Positions 12,001-17,258 of a stretch of DNA of 40,919 nucleotides are shown here, piece by piece. The stretch comes from CF-118 sp035689345 (GTDB taxonomy: Bacteria > Chloroflexota > Dormibacteria > Dormibacterales > Dormibacteraceae), in NCBI GenBank assembly GCA_035689345.1, contig DASSLR010000024.1:1-40919 (forward strand), written 5' to 3'. A program made the translations under genes and the position numbers. The first letter of the stretch is position 1. Each line of letters begins with the position of its first letter. Below the pieces are notes generated by a model, which saw only the letters and a program-made list of their open reading frames with translations, made no database searches and was not told the DNA's origin.

Positions 12001-15000
12001 CGCATCGGTGGCCGTGATCTTCAGCTCATACTTGCCGGCCGCCAGGCCGCTCGTGTTGAAGGCGGTGGTCCAGGCAGTGAGTCCGATCGCCCCGACAAAC
12101 GGGCCGCCCGGGCTGACTGGCGCGCCGGGGTTGACCGGATTCAAATCCTGGATCGCCGACCACGCGCTCCCACCGAGCGGCATGAACCAGAAGGAGACGT
12201 CGACGATGCCGTTGTGGGACGCGATCGCAGCCGCGAGGTCGACGATGGTCTGGTCGGGCCGCTCGGCGGCATTCGGGGTCAGCACGGTGATGCTCGGAGC
12301 CGCGTCGTTCCAGGACGCGGGGGTCGTGATCCACACCGCCTGGCTGAACGCGCTCTCGTTGCCGTAAACGTCAGTCTGGGTCACGACATAGCCCGTCTGC
12401 TGCGCGCCCGGCAACCAGGCATCGCTGAACGTGCTCCCGCTGAGACCAGCCACGGCCAGGTCGAACCCCGAGCCTGTCGATCGGTAGACGCTGTAGGTGG
12501 AGCCCGCCACGGCGGGCCAGCTCACCTGCACTGCATCGCCCACGATGGCGACCGTCACACCCGTGACGACCGGTGCGGTGTGGTTCACGGTCACCGTCGC
12601 GGTTGCGGTGGCGTAGAGAGGCGCTCCGCCGGTCGAGAGAGCGACAGCGCGGATGGCGTGGCTGCCCTCAGTGAGGCCCGACGTCATCACCCCACCGACG
12701 GCGAGCCAGCTGTTGTTCCCCGACGTGTAGGCGGGCAGGTCGGCTATGGGCGACCAGCTGCCCTGCACCAGGGTCTGGACCTGCACCGAGCTCACAGGGC
12801 CGGAGGCCGTGCCCGAGGCCGTGACCTGAAGGTTTGACCCGGCCGACGCCGTGGTCGCGTTCGCGCCCAGGGTCACGGTCCCAACCGGGGAAGCCGTCGA
12901 AGATGGGCCCGTCGCGATCACGAAGGCCGTGCCGGTCGCGGTCTGGGGAACCGGAACGATCGCCGCCGAGATCGGGTCCGAGGCCGGGCCGTTCTGCTCG
13001 CCCGCGAACGCGATGACCCGGTAGAAGGCGACAGCCCCGATGGGAGCGGTGTCGCGGAACAGCGACTCGCCGGTTGTCCCGACCTGGTTGTAAGGACCGT
13101 CGATCTGCCACGCGCGCTGGACCACGTAACCCGACGCTCCCGGCACCGCCGTCCACAGGAGCGTCACGAAACCGCTGCCGGCCACAGCCCGGAGACCCTG
13201 AGGCGCGCCCAGGCCGCCGCCGGGCGTCGTCACGGGGTCGCCCGTGCGCTGGATGGTCGGCACGATCACCGTCGTGACCGACGAGGCAGCGCCCGCCGCT
13301 CCGTCCGAGTTGTACGCCTGGACGCGGTAGCTGTTCGAACCCGCCTGCGTGCTTCGGTCCGTGTACGAGTTCCCAGTCACCTCATCGAGCACCACCCAGG
13401 CGCTCCCCTGCAGCTTGCTGACCACGTAGTGGCTTGCAAGCTCGCCCGCCGCTGCGGTCCAGTGCAGCGAAACGCCGACCGGGGTGATCAGCGCGATCGG
13501 AGCGGCGGGCGCGGGCAACGTGCCGTCCGAGCGCAGGGTGATGCCCACCCCGGTTCCCACACCGAAGGACGACACCACGCGCACGGTGTAGTGGCCGCGG
13601 GCGAGGCTCGCGACGCTCCAGTCCAGCGCGCATTCCGGAGCGCACGACATGGTCCCGACCGCCTGAGTCCACGTCCCTCCATCGATCGCGTATTCGAAGT
13701 GGACACCACTGCCACCGTGCCCATTCGAAACGAGGATCAGCCGGTCTTTCACCGCGCCGTCCGGCGCCAGCTGCTGCCCGTTCGGCAGGCGGACCGTGAT
13801 TGTCGGAGCGCCCTCTGTGGAGGTGCCTGAGCCTGCGACCGTGGTGGCCACTGCACCGGTGCTCGAGTTGCCGAACTGGTCCTCGAGGGTCACGGTGTAC
13901 GTGTGGCTGCCGGGGCCGGCGTCCTCGTCAGTCCACGTGAGCGAACCGGTCGCGACCGTGGCCACCGGCTGGATGTCGCTGTCCTTCTGCACCAGATACG
14001 CAGCGGCGTTTGCGGACGCCGGCTGGCGCCAGGTCAGAATGACCTGCGTTCCCGTGGACGTAGCCCCCAGAGCTGTCGGCGCGGTAGGCGCCGCGTTCCC
14101 CACCCTGATCTGCGACGCGATCTGCGTGCTGTGAGCCGAGCCGTCGGCGACGTTGACCACCACCGTGTAGTTCCCATCGGCCACGCCACGCGAGTCCCAC
14201 ACCATTCGGGCACTCGATGACAAGGGATCTGATGTGGTCGCAGTCGCCTGGACGGTGCCGAGCTGAGTGGTCGTTCCACTCGATGACGTCAAGGACCACG
14301 AGACATTGGCCACTCCGTCAGCCGTTCGGGCATCGACCGAGAGAACTACCGAGCCGCTGACGCTGCCCGCTTGCGGCGTGACGCTCGAGATCACCGGGCT
14401 CGATGTGGCGGCGACCCACTGGGCGCCGGCAGTCGCGGCCTTCGTCGCGTCGGGACCGGAGGACATGACCGGAACGATCTGGTACTGGTAGCTGGTCCCG
14501 ACCGTGCCACCGACGTCCGTCATCGATGTCGCGGTCGTGGTCGCGATGAGGACACCGGCGGTCGTGTCGGTCGAGCGGTAGACCTCGTAGCTCTGGGCTC
14601 CGCCGATCGCGGTCCAGGTCAGGACGACGTGCCCATCCGTCGCTTGCGCGCTCAGTGTCAGCGGCGTCGTCGTCGAGGGCGCCGGCGGAACGTCGGTCGT
14701 GGTCCACGCTGTGCCGGTGCCATCGGTCGTCGCAGGCGGCGTGACCGTGGGCTGAGTTTGCGTCGTGTCTGTCGGCGAGGGAACGGCGCTTGGACAGGCC
14801 GAGGAGGACTGGCCTACGCAGCTCACCAGCGACGATGCGCTCAACGATGCCCTGGCCTGCGTGACCTTCGAAGTCGGAATGGTGGCGACCGCAAGCTCAG
14901 TGGCGCTGTTGTAGCTGGTGATCTGGCCGCCGGCCTGGTGGACCGCATCCTGTGCCTGGCTGAATGTCGTGCCCGGTTTGAAAGCGATGTAGATGCTGGT

Positions 15001-15717
15001 GGTCGCCGGCGTGTTGGTCGTGGTCTTGACAACTGGTGTGCGGCGGACGATCCGCCTGTAAACCGTCTGCGGCTTTGGACCCTGGATCAGCAGCACGCCG
15101 GTGGCCGGGTTGTAGCCGATCAGCTGAATGTTGTTGGCCTTGGCCCAGAGCGCGATCGTCGTGGGATCGATGTTCGGGGCGACCTGCGCCCGCCAGATTC
15201 CACGACTCGTGTCAAAGAGCACGGGCTTCACCTGGGGGAGGCTCACGACAGCCACCCGGCCCTGTGAGTCGTCAGTCGAGACCCAGCCCTGTACGACCAG
15301 CCCGTTGGTCTTGAAGAACGTGAGCATGTCGCTGGTCGCGGCGTAGGGCGGGAAGTACACAGTGGCCTCGTGGGCCTGTGGTCCTGGGCCGATCTTGATC
15401 TGAGGCAGCGTGAACACGTAGCGCCCGAACGCAGGCTCGAAGTCGATGAGCTGCATGCCGTACTGCGCGCCGAACGCTGCGGCGAGCTTTTGCGATGTGA
15501 ACGGGGTCATCGCGATCACAGCGACATTGCTCGCCCGGTCGATCGAAATCCCATAGACCGTCGAGTGGGGAGCTGCGACGACCGGCCCAGAGCTTGTTGG
15601 CGTCGCGGTCGAAACCAGCTCGCTGTACGTCGTGAAGTTCTGCACCGCCAGGGTGATCGCTACCGCCGCCGCAAAGGCGCCGGTACCGCTGATCGCTTTC
15701 AGGAAGAGAAGTTTCAG
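1..15717 (-). CDS. Giant secreted surface/adhesin-like repeat protein (3' end outside window)
   Basis: I read this frame codon by codon and found no stop from 15717 down to base 1, so at least 5,239 residues are encoded; the C-terminus is outside the window. The first stop upstream is TAG at 15796-15798. No ATG, GTG or TTG lies in frame before the hydrophobic leader, so I chose CTG at 15717. It would give MKLLFLKAISGTG followed by an Ala/Val-rich stretch, a typical signal peptide, with AGGAG at 15726-15730. Residues about 30-330 form an N-terminal domain whose last part resembles subtilase-type prodomains. Residues about 350-1380 are FN3/Ig-like, about 1400-1490 a domain ending in HFSLFTV, and about 1500 onward are solenoid-like repeats. 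The likely role is cell-surface adhesion or matrix formation. No catalytic domain was recognised, and the anchoring signal would lie in the unseen C-terminus. The frame is certain; the role is inferred. Confidence 0.9.
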   Translation of the reverse strand, partial: MKLLFLKAISGTGAFAAAVAITLAVQNFTTYSELVSTATPTSSGPVVAAPHSTVYGISIDRASNVAVIAMTPFTSQKLAAAFGAQYGMQLIDFEPAFGRYVFTLPQIKIGPGPQAHEATVYFPPYAATSDMLTFFKTNGLVVQGWVSTDDSQGRVAVVSLPQVKPVLFDTSRGIWRAQVAPNIDPTTIALWAKANNIQLIGYNPATGVLLIQGPKPQTVYRRIVRRTPVVKTTTNTPATTSIYIAFKPGTTFSQAQDAVHQAGGQITSYNSATELAVATIPTSKVTQARASLSASSLVSCVGQSSSACPSAVPSPTDTTQTQPTVTPPATTDGTGTAWTTTDVPPAPSTTTPLTLSAQATDGHVVLTWTAIGGAQSYEVYRSTDTTAGVLIATTTATSMTDVGGTVGTSYQYQIVPVMSSGPDATKAATAGAQWVAATSSPVISSVTPQAGSVSGSVVLSVDARTADGVANVSWSLTSSSGTTTQLGTVQATATTSDPLSSSARMVWDSRGVADGNYTVVVNVADGSAHSTQIASQIRVGNAAPTAPTALGATSTGTQVILTWRQPASANAAAYLVQKDSDIQPVATVATGSLTWTDEDAGPGSHTYTVTLEDQFGNSSTGAVATTVAGSGTSTEGAPTITVRLPNGQQLAPDGAVKDRLILVSNGHGGSGVHFEYAIDGGTWTQAVGTMSCAPECALDWSVASLARGHYTVRVVSSFGVGTGVGITLRSDGTLPAPAAPIALITPVGVSLHWTAAAGELASHYVVSKLQGSAWVVLDEVTGNSYTDRSTQAGSNSYRVQAYNSDGAAGAASSVTTVIVPTIQRTGDPVTTPGGGLGAPQGLRAVAGSGFVTLLWTAVPGASGYVVQRAWQIDGPYNQVGTTGESLFRDTAPIGAVAFYRVIAFAGEQNGPASDPISAAIVPVPQTATGTAFVIATGPSSTASPVGTVTLGANATTASAGSNLQVTASGTASGPVSSVQVQTLVQGSWSPIADLPAYTSGNNSWLAVGGVMTSGLTEGSHAIRAVALSTGGAPLYATATATVTVNHTAPVVTGVTVAIVGDAVQVSWPAVAGSTYSVYRSTGSGFDLAVAGLSGSTFSDAWLPGAQQTGYVVTQTDVYGNESAFSQAVWITTPASWNDAAPSITVLTPNAAERPDQTIVDLAAAIASHNGIVDVSFWFMPLGGSAWSAIQDLNPVNPGAPVSPGGPFVGAIGLTAWTTAFNTSGLAAGKYELKITATDAAGNTAQQFDDFVVGVAGARGPPTDGFALTTIASSTGVQLTWTGAAGDLFQVRRAYGTSSSFISLGTTVLTQFTDGNVLPGATYQYQVVRLNPTTAFTAIKSVTAVSSIDANGRSASSDGGLAVSLQPETSQTLAVTVAQDTNAPTISAGMTAYGPVYDVNATSLASGQPVHHLDQSATLTFPLPAGITQTQAQALSVFHYDDASGTWVREATTLDWANRRLIATVTHFSLFTVATAHCTLVYLCWNDSTSAVISLADPSGVATLVVSDDGGTGYTFSWKTLLLGTIATGPTPPWSVSAPRSSITSLVINAGQNSVEINGNLDVGGVNGTIEVDGTSIKVDTGSMVSAPGAINFNAVYQNNGTTLVGITTTKGGVDGQIDVNGANITGKSVDLEAFAGTFQTTVNGDQTLTGSGDTLVVADNFWFSSSGSITVDGLGTCTYTGTQSTPSIAFTGVAGCTGTAKDKASVKTNLENDGNSKVISHSVLQLIYQATIDIHGASTITATGGDVTMNSVANVTATANSAGSNKGYWLSGTSYSKDDVVQYASKRWQAQMDVSGTTPPDQDSTNWKDISTTDSSVSASQVLVNAHSQLSDTSSIVANSGNVSMTSNLTTNVTTTADSTLSGSGAGIAVAVLTTDSEAFIDSTNTNPISAKGLTISADTNNTAPTTAKASPGGAKGANDSSADTPSAREGGKGTDGFSDSSAKQGDGKSKTSDGTQGLAAALAVTVDVATTKAYIGPSGGTGDSISLSGGAVKIHAGAANNVSATADAGNVKFAPDAPTLTDSTSSGSLTVGNTYYYKVTAIQPGPNATITGGDDVSLGTLNVASTAGFDSKGSFIPGTGSGITPTSGTTCAYTGTTATSFTGVSGCTGTSVASKQVMGFDESAGSPESSHKVPTGKSAITVKWNAITGATGYRIYRGDTAGKETLLTTVGAVTQFDDLGAATGTATPPDSDGESGVGIAVAVNVAVVNTDAYVGGNTTLSATGGVTIEAVTDGPSGYTAHSVSGAGGTSVGVAGSIAVNVVVSNTFAQVQPGPIGVNGDVTMTATSSLLNNATAEAQQSPDPSSTDSKNTSGVGASVAVNVVNDTTSSGLQDSSVLTGAHNLTATSNDSDRMVTVANGGASAGSSGTVAFSAQVAIAISNVTTTASVGTGSPLSISGGLTFSATQNASTTTTSTGVAKGGNAAIGLALGLVVANHIVQSQLNRNLTSSTPGGPVSFTANGASANDTEANASAAGAKGKSGPSAKVSGASQDLSAGSLVVDDSSKFASSGTFDVDGGSGTCSYTGNSSNTFTGIKGCSGTPADGAAVTSANDSTDSSGKDVNGKADDNLKLGNDTSKASDNNKDSGTDSTPKAKSGEGGGTSVTVAAAAAIAIITANAEATLAPATTLSTTGATSFSSSEDVDSKAIGKGSASKAKTADIGAAVAINLVNSRNEASSGAGAVITSNGLSFTASVNKSGPDKGSWTSGTNYAKGNVVTDPTDHNRYVAKSSVTSTSQPHSDLPNWTLISNWVSGHDYAAGDVVTDTDGKQYVSQAAQTNDTTAPSADPLNWVAVTSEPDGKSTLDTESTAGAGDGKVGIAGSLALTIADIETNAELQPTGTGGVTLTGSGANDLTLSATASVSTTTKAMASDKDASTVGIGAGAAIAIITDNTNASIDDGAAVTGAAKVTLSATDTDAMTTYAEAGTAGPSGSTLSLTADAAIALPTVKTTATIAGTGQALTASGAISLSASQTASSSTTAKADAVNGKVVIGLALALNIPDDEVTSTISRTVQGTTVTLTASGSSSSPSEADASATGAKGKGDDASGKDVNGKADDQTKNANQESKDGTGKQSSTKDTSNAQAETSDKNESGSSNTVTVAGAAAINIVTSITQASLADTANVTATTGALTIKTLANTDATATSNGKADSAGTVGIGVGVSVNKVDITNLATTGNATVTSKGLDIESGMLVNGTDRIQRFDGTDWKTIDVGPTFPEQPEDGDMFQLNQGVPGTTTLDESSPTDLNTGTLTVKSTAAFGPTGSTGTLKVDGLDDATCNYTVASATTFTLASATACAGTPEKDVTVTMTTATRVSGDQDLANLPGGNLTVASATDFDLHGGTTGYFSTDGGKTVCSYTGISGSMLTGVSGCTGKVKDGAAVTRISSKPGVYKWDKGSSNWQFQITGIPTGTSFPTSPSTGDYFQLTKAITGPPAFAPGLYQYDGTNWNSIGDGTALPDLKAGEAFPTSPSTGDYFDLTKDITGPPAYSKGVYRYNGTNWIRVSTDAYFRLAEHDISAEAESGAGGDDGKVSIAGALALNLVHDHTEAIVNGGANVCIGSRDLLGVCTPGAGDVTLKALANEEDGAKADSDAKSGKVGIGASAAIQVLNDGSGPNVRAAVEDGATLVGGTNFTVSATYHHDIETEDKAGAGGSIAISPSVSLAIVNDKVVAYVGTGADINVGGAATIKASEEISSSLDSNAKAGGDSVAVGAAVAINVIETNTSADLERNLTAASLTLSASTDASSEAKSEASSSGEKDGGDGGKKADDQTKDQVGNNPNTSGKTDGDLPKGSESTDSANSSASSESGDSGGGVAIAAAVSLNWARHTNHAMIGNGTNTPTVTTTGAVSVSAEEVAGATAKATGLSASTDSTHISAGVGINVENVTNDATVGGGSTVHANGITVEAVNPSDKENDFIVWGFAAAGGESDPSIAGSVSVQVLSYHTEASIADGAHLVSSGDAEVKAANTIGLQNLALAGGGSEGGAAVGGAIVVNVFPDVTTEALIGASTVDVLKALKVTADSSLVEAPAPTVPLITLPKTSSVALAGGASSGGAAVTGSVIVDVLFLNTTASIADGAQVDQHPLLTGTPDSTQTITVTATDTTHMTNLAGTLSLSSSGAGVGIGLVVDVFTKTVSASIGNATVSAAGDIKVTATSTENLTELAVDAAGSSSSAAVDGSIIVVVFNAGDQTVAGASVAGSVHTQGNLDVEASDGITLLALAGGLAISTSAAGVALSAVVAVRDGRVSASVAPSADIQAYGTTGLTVNATQTEDYTLLAIGGAGGDSAAVGGSVVVDVLTDHTTASIGNSATVNCAGGGCTNGSANATQAVVVKASDTTKILALAGAVAVGGTAGVGVGVDVEDIHKTTATTVGTTPGGTSGQAVTVQANGDVVEQAKSSESIKSVSVGGGGGGTAAVSVNAAIPVINVTTTASLGDYSNIRAGGNVIVSADESMELFAVAGNISVAGTAAVGAGIAVPVVTKNTNALIGSHAVVTALAKGPNITHNTVNAGSYSTTGTDIRFDPRAIQGGYPTTPPNPDSNPVPATGLEVDGSTINLGYKHNFVSGQQVVYDAGGGSPITGLTDGGTYWVIPVSDTEIQLSATKSPLTAITGLSLPAGQRMSENQRFVATNSPGVKSDVGKRFTAELDVNYGGGGSYVVLPYDWKSGGSNHPPAIGDPVVYSAGGGTPIGGLVDGATYYVVDNNLDHFQVAKTKCEATLDPTDCKNDHEPVPGSAVPITFTSTGSGRSQSFNPSGVLPAADGSQTGPQTITAPSRSGFGGVAVAASNSDYIASIGIAAGGAGTAAVSLSGSVAVVTVHTTAAVGDYSQINCAVGDSLCAQDDSGASGNQSLLVSAENSFRTLGIAASIAIGGSAGVGASAAVRVIELHDDAFLGAHVVVNTTNNIELHADATDSVISVNAAAGGGTVGVAGTVGVSVIKEFTHAFTGDSDTLRSNNNIGVFATSQSTLILVTASIAAGYVGVGVGVGVAVVSKETKAYVGTNNIITVLALGGGLTHVDNGTVNDNSFATTTLHGLVVQADSQETLFGVVAGVGAGFVGVTANVGVNVFTVGVQAYVDLGTKVNKGIGPDAGTITSGVSSTQGVDVAATDNFYSLTFAGGVAGGFVGASGGIDIGVANINETAYLATGTDIWAKNTVQVNALSIKHVQTYAVSIGGGFVGVAGAVSVWSVGTSPNASYSDDAGGPDRGTWDNTVSYTSGDHVTFNSDSYVARDNNNNKRPDQNP
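4260..10030 (-). repeat. Ser/Asp/Lys-rich hydrophilic linkers, four copies
   Basis: Four low-complexity, highly charged inserts interrupt the hydrophobic repeats at about 9840-10030, 7905-8080, 6430-6640 and 4260-4510. Two share the peptide GKDVNGKADD and two share KADDQTK; DNA at 6547-6576 and 8014-8043 is identical over 30 bases. Each linker is followed by a G-rich strand of the VAAAAAIAI or VAGAAAINI type. They look like recently copied flexible spacers. Confidence 0.7.
5205..6160 (-). repeat. Y-x-Y-(D/N)GTNW modules
   Basis: Several related modules of about 40 residues have the pattern FPTSPSTGDYFxLTK, then ITGPPA, then GxYxYxGTNW. Examples are GLYQYDGTNWNSIGDG and GVYRYNGTNWIR at 5221-5580, and a diverged copy (FPEQPEDGDMFQL, IQRFDGTDWKTI) at about 6030-6150. 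Similar W-containing motifs occur in phage tail and surface proteins. The role is unknown, possibly ligand binding. Confidence 0.6.
5580..10740 (-). repeat. Paired-cysteine modules (C-x-YTG ... TGVxGCTG)
   Basis: A short beta-rich module recurs inside the solenoid region at about 10615-10740, 9355-9560, 8085-8250 and 5580-5730, with a diverged copy at about 5820-5960. Each has a hydrophobic F-x-V/I-D-G strand, a first cysteine in C-x-YTG and a second in TGVxGCTG or a relative (CSYTGISGSMLTGVSGCTGK is the clearest). Cysteines are otherwise rare in the translated stretches, so the two probably form an intra-module disulphide. Function unknown. Confidence 0.65.
11580..14680 (-). repeat. Tandem fibronectin-III/Ig-like modules in the giant protein
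   Basis: Several successive modules of roughly 90-100 residues show the FN3 pattern: a tryptophan strand such as VVLTWTAIGGAQSYEVYRS, a G-x-Y core, then a tyrosine corner such as TSYQYQIVPV. Other copies include FVTLLWTAVPGASGYVVQRA and VQVSWPAVAGSTYSVYRS. An isolated later copy lies near 9230-9300 (ITVKWNAITGATGYRIYRG). Some intervening modules look more like bacterial Ig domains. After the tandem, 11290-11520 encodes a domain with the pattern FPLPAG...VFHYDD...W...THFSLFTV, common in large extracellular proteins. These modules probably act as a stalk. Exact module borders were not computed. Confidence 0.75.
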
Positions 15718-15725
15718 ACGGCCTT

Positions 15726-15764
15726 CTCCTGCCTGAACACGAGAACGGCGCGCAAGTGCGCGCC
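15726..15764 (-). promoter_or_regulatory. Hairpin and Shine-Dalgarno before the CTG start
   Basis: A palindrome GGCGCGCACTTGCGCGCC (15764-15747) forms a 7-bp stem with a 4-base loop. It is followed by AGGAG at 15730-15726, eight bases before CTG at 15717. The hairpin could control access to this ribosome-binding site. The site decides the start choice for the giant gene. Confidence 0.5.
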
Positions 15765-15768
15765 TTCC

Positions 15769-15862
15769 AGCCCGAGGGGCTCCCTCTGCGGCAACCTACC
15801 TACCACTCCCTGGAAAGACGACCCGACTAAAGACAGAAGCGGTTTCGCTCAGCCCCCCGGCT
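15769..15862 (-). promoter_or_regulatory. Folded 5' leader, possible riboswitch-like domain
   Basis: The minus-strand RNA can close a long helix. GGGGGGCT (15858-15851) pairs with AGCCCCTC (15781-15774), and AGCC (15862-15859) pairs with GGCT (15772-15769). Inside lie a perfect hairpin AGCG-AAAC-CGCT (15849-15838), a TCTG/CAGA helix (15837-15834 with 15788-15785), and an unpaired-looking segment containing GGTAGGTAGGTTGCCG (15804-15789). That segment resembles the 3' half of c-di-GMP-I riboswitches, but the GACGCAAAGCC half of that class is not present. The fold is drawn by hand; the ligand is unknown. Confidence 0.45.
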
Positions 15863-15871
15863 TGCAGCGGA

Positions 15872-15899
15872 ATGTTACATCGGCCTGGATTGTCGTCAA
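15872..15899 (-). promoter_or_regulatory. Candidate promoter of the giant surface protein gene
   Basis: On the minus strand TTGACG (15899-15894) and TAACAT (15877-15872) are separated by 16 bases: 5/6 and 4/6 matches to a housekeeping-sigma promoter. The predicted transcript would start near 15865, at the base of the folded leader. Confidence 0.55.
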
Positions 15900-15976
15900 G
15901 GGTCGCGTCGGCAAAGAGTCCGGTTTTCTCGAGTGAAGAGTTGGGTCACGGCCCGGGCAATGGTGCGGATGTACCA

Positions 15977-16031
15977 AAAGCCCTTGGCTTTAAGACGCAA
16001 GGGAGTCATCGGCGAAGCCGAGCCAACCCTT
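15977..16031 (-). terminator. Tandem hairpins after rplA, possible terminator
   Basis: Downstream of rplA two hairpins follow each other. One pairs AAGGG/CCCTT (16031-16027 with 16003-15999) around an inner TCGGC-TTC-GCCGA stem. The other is AAAGCC-AAG-GGCTTT (15991-15977) with only a short T run. Termination would be weak by the classical rule, but the position at the operon end fits. Confidence 0.4.
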
Positions 16032-16047
16032 CGACGCTGAGCTACTG

Positions 16048-16779
16048 CTAGCCGGCGAGCTGGAGCCTGGCCGCTTCCTTGACGTCGACCGGGACCGACG
16101 GCCCCTGCGTGGCGGTCAGATAGAAGGTCCGCAGGTACTGGCCCTTCGAGGCCGACGGCTTGTTCCGGAGCAGCGCGTCCACCAGGGCCACGAGATTCTG
16201 GTGGAGCTGGCGATCCTCGAACGAGACCTTGCCGATCGGCGCGTGGACGATTCCAAACTTGTCGGTGCGGAACTCGACCTTGCCGCCCTTCACCTCGCGC
16301 ACCGCACGCGCGACGTCGAACGTCACGGTGCCCGACTTGGGGTTCGGCATCAGGCCGCGCGGACCCAGGATCTTGCCCAGAGGCCCGACCTTGGACATGA
16401 TGTCGGGCGTCGCCACGGCGGCGTCGAAATCAGTCCAGCCGTCGGACACCTTCTTCACGAGATCCTCGCCGCCGACGTAATCGGCGCCCGCATCCTCGGC
16501 CTCGCGCACCTTGTCTCCGGTGGCGAACACCGCGACGCGCACCTTCTTGCCCGTGCCGTTCGGCAGCACCACCGAGCCACGCACCATCTGCTCGGCGTGG
16601 CGAGGATCCACGCCCAATCTGATGTGCGCCTCGACCGTGGCGTCGAACTTGGAGATCGACGTGTCTCTCACGATCTTGCACGCCTCTTCCGGTGCAAGCC
16701 CGCCATCGCCGTTGGCCGCGAGCGCGGCCTCGACTTTCTTGGCGGCCTCGACGTACTTCTTACCCCTCTTCTTCGGCAT
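16048..16779 (-). CDS. rplA: 50S ribosomal protein L1
   Basis: This 243-residue protein has the length and signature of bacterial L1: MPKKRGKKY at the start, VRVAVFATGDK and DADYVGGEDL-like segments in the middle, and the L1 signature MSKVGPLGKILGPRGLMPNP followed by KSGTVT. L1 forms the mobile L1 stalk near the tRNA exit site and in many bacteria represses its own L11-L1 mRNA. The start ATG lies six bases after the rplK stop, behind GGTGGAG at the end of rplK. Usually rplJ and rplL follow; here the giant surface gene does. Confidence 0.97.
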   Translation of the reverse strand: MPKKRGKKYVEAAKKVEAALAANGDGGLAPEEACKIVRDTSISKFDATVEAHIRLGVDPRHAEQMVRGSVVLPNGTGKKVRVAVFATGDKVREAEDAGADYVGGEDLVKKVSDGWTDFDAAVATPDIMSKVGPLGKILGPRGLMPNPKSGTVTFDVARAVREVKGGKVEFRTDKFGIVHAPIGKVSFEDRQLHQNLVALVDALLRNKPSASKGQYLRTFYLTATQGPSVPVDVKEAARLQLAG

Positions 16780-16785
16780 CGTCGT

Positions 16786-17214
16786 TTACTCCACCACCTC
16801 GAGGCCCATCGAGCGTGCGGTGCCTTCGATCATCTTCGCCGCGGCTTCGAACTGGTAAGCGTTGAGATCCTTCGACTTCGCCTCGACGATGCTGCGGATC
16901 TGCTGGCGCGTGACGCGCCCGATCTTTTCTCGATTCGGCTTCGCGGACCCCTTCTCGACGCCTGCGGCTTTCTTCAATAGGTTCACGGTCGGAGGCGTCT
17001 TGAGGATGAACGTGAAGCTGCGGTCCTCGAAGATCGTGATCTCTGCCGGCACCACGTCGCCCACCTGGCTCTGCGTGCGCTCGTTGTAGGCCTTGGTGAA
17101 CTCCATGATGTTGATGCCGTGCGGGCCAAGCGCCGTGCCGACAGGCGGCGCGGGCGTGGCCCTGCCGGCCTGCAGCTCCAGCTTCAAAACCGTGCGGATC
17201 TTCTTCTTGCTCAT
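16786..17214 (-). CDS. rplK: 50S ribosomal protein L11
   Basis: This 142-residue protein matches L11 throughout: an N-terminal KLELQAGRATPAPPVGTALG with the conserved proline-rich switch, then GINIMEF and a C-terminal rRNA-binding domain with GTARSMGL. L11 binds the GTPase-associated centre of 23S rRNA. It follows nusG after 44 bases, a gap that contains the palindrome GGGAATTCCC. It is the fourth gene of the rpmG-secE-nusG-rplK-rplA operon. Confidence 0.97.
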   Translation of the reverse strand: MSKKKIRTVLKLELQAGRATPAPPVGTALGPHGINIMEFTKAYNERTQSQVGDVVPAEITIFEDRSFTFILKTPPTVNLLKKAAGVEKGSAKPNREKIGRVTRQQIRSIVEAKSKDLNAYQFEAAAKMIEGTARSMGLEVVE

Positions 17215-17258
17215 CGAACCTTGGGAATTCCCCTCGTCCTTCTATATATGTAGGCCCG

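Noticed and set aside
15714..15740. A leader peptide gene of eight codons (GTG...TGA) before the giant gene
   Set aside because: Possible and mentioned as an alternative, but too short to support as a gene without conservation.
15769..15862. A canonical c-di-GMP-I riboswitch upstream of the giant gene
   Set aside because: The 3' segment resembles it, but the conserved GACGCAAAGCC half and the GAAA tetraloop are not found, so I report only a structured leader.
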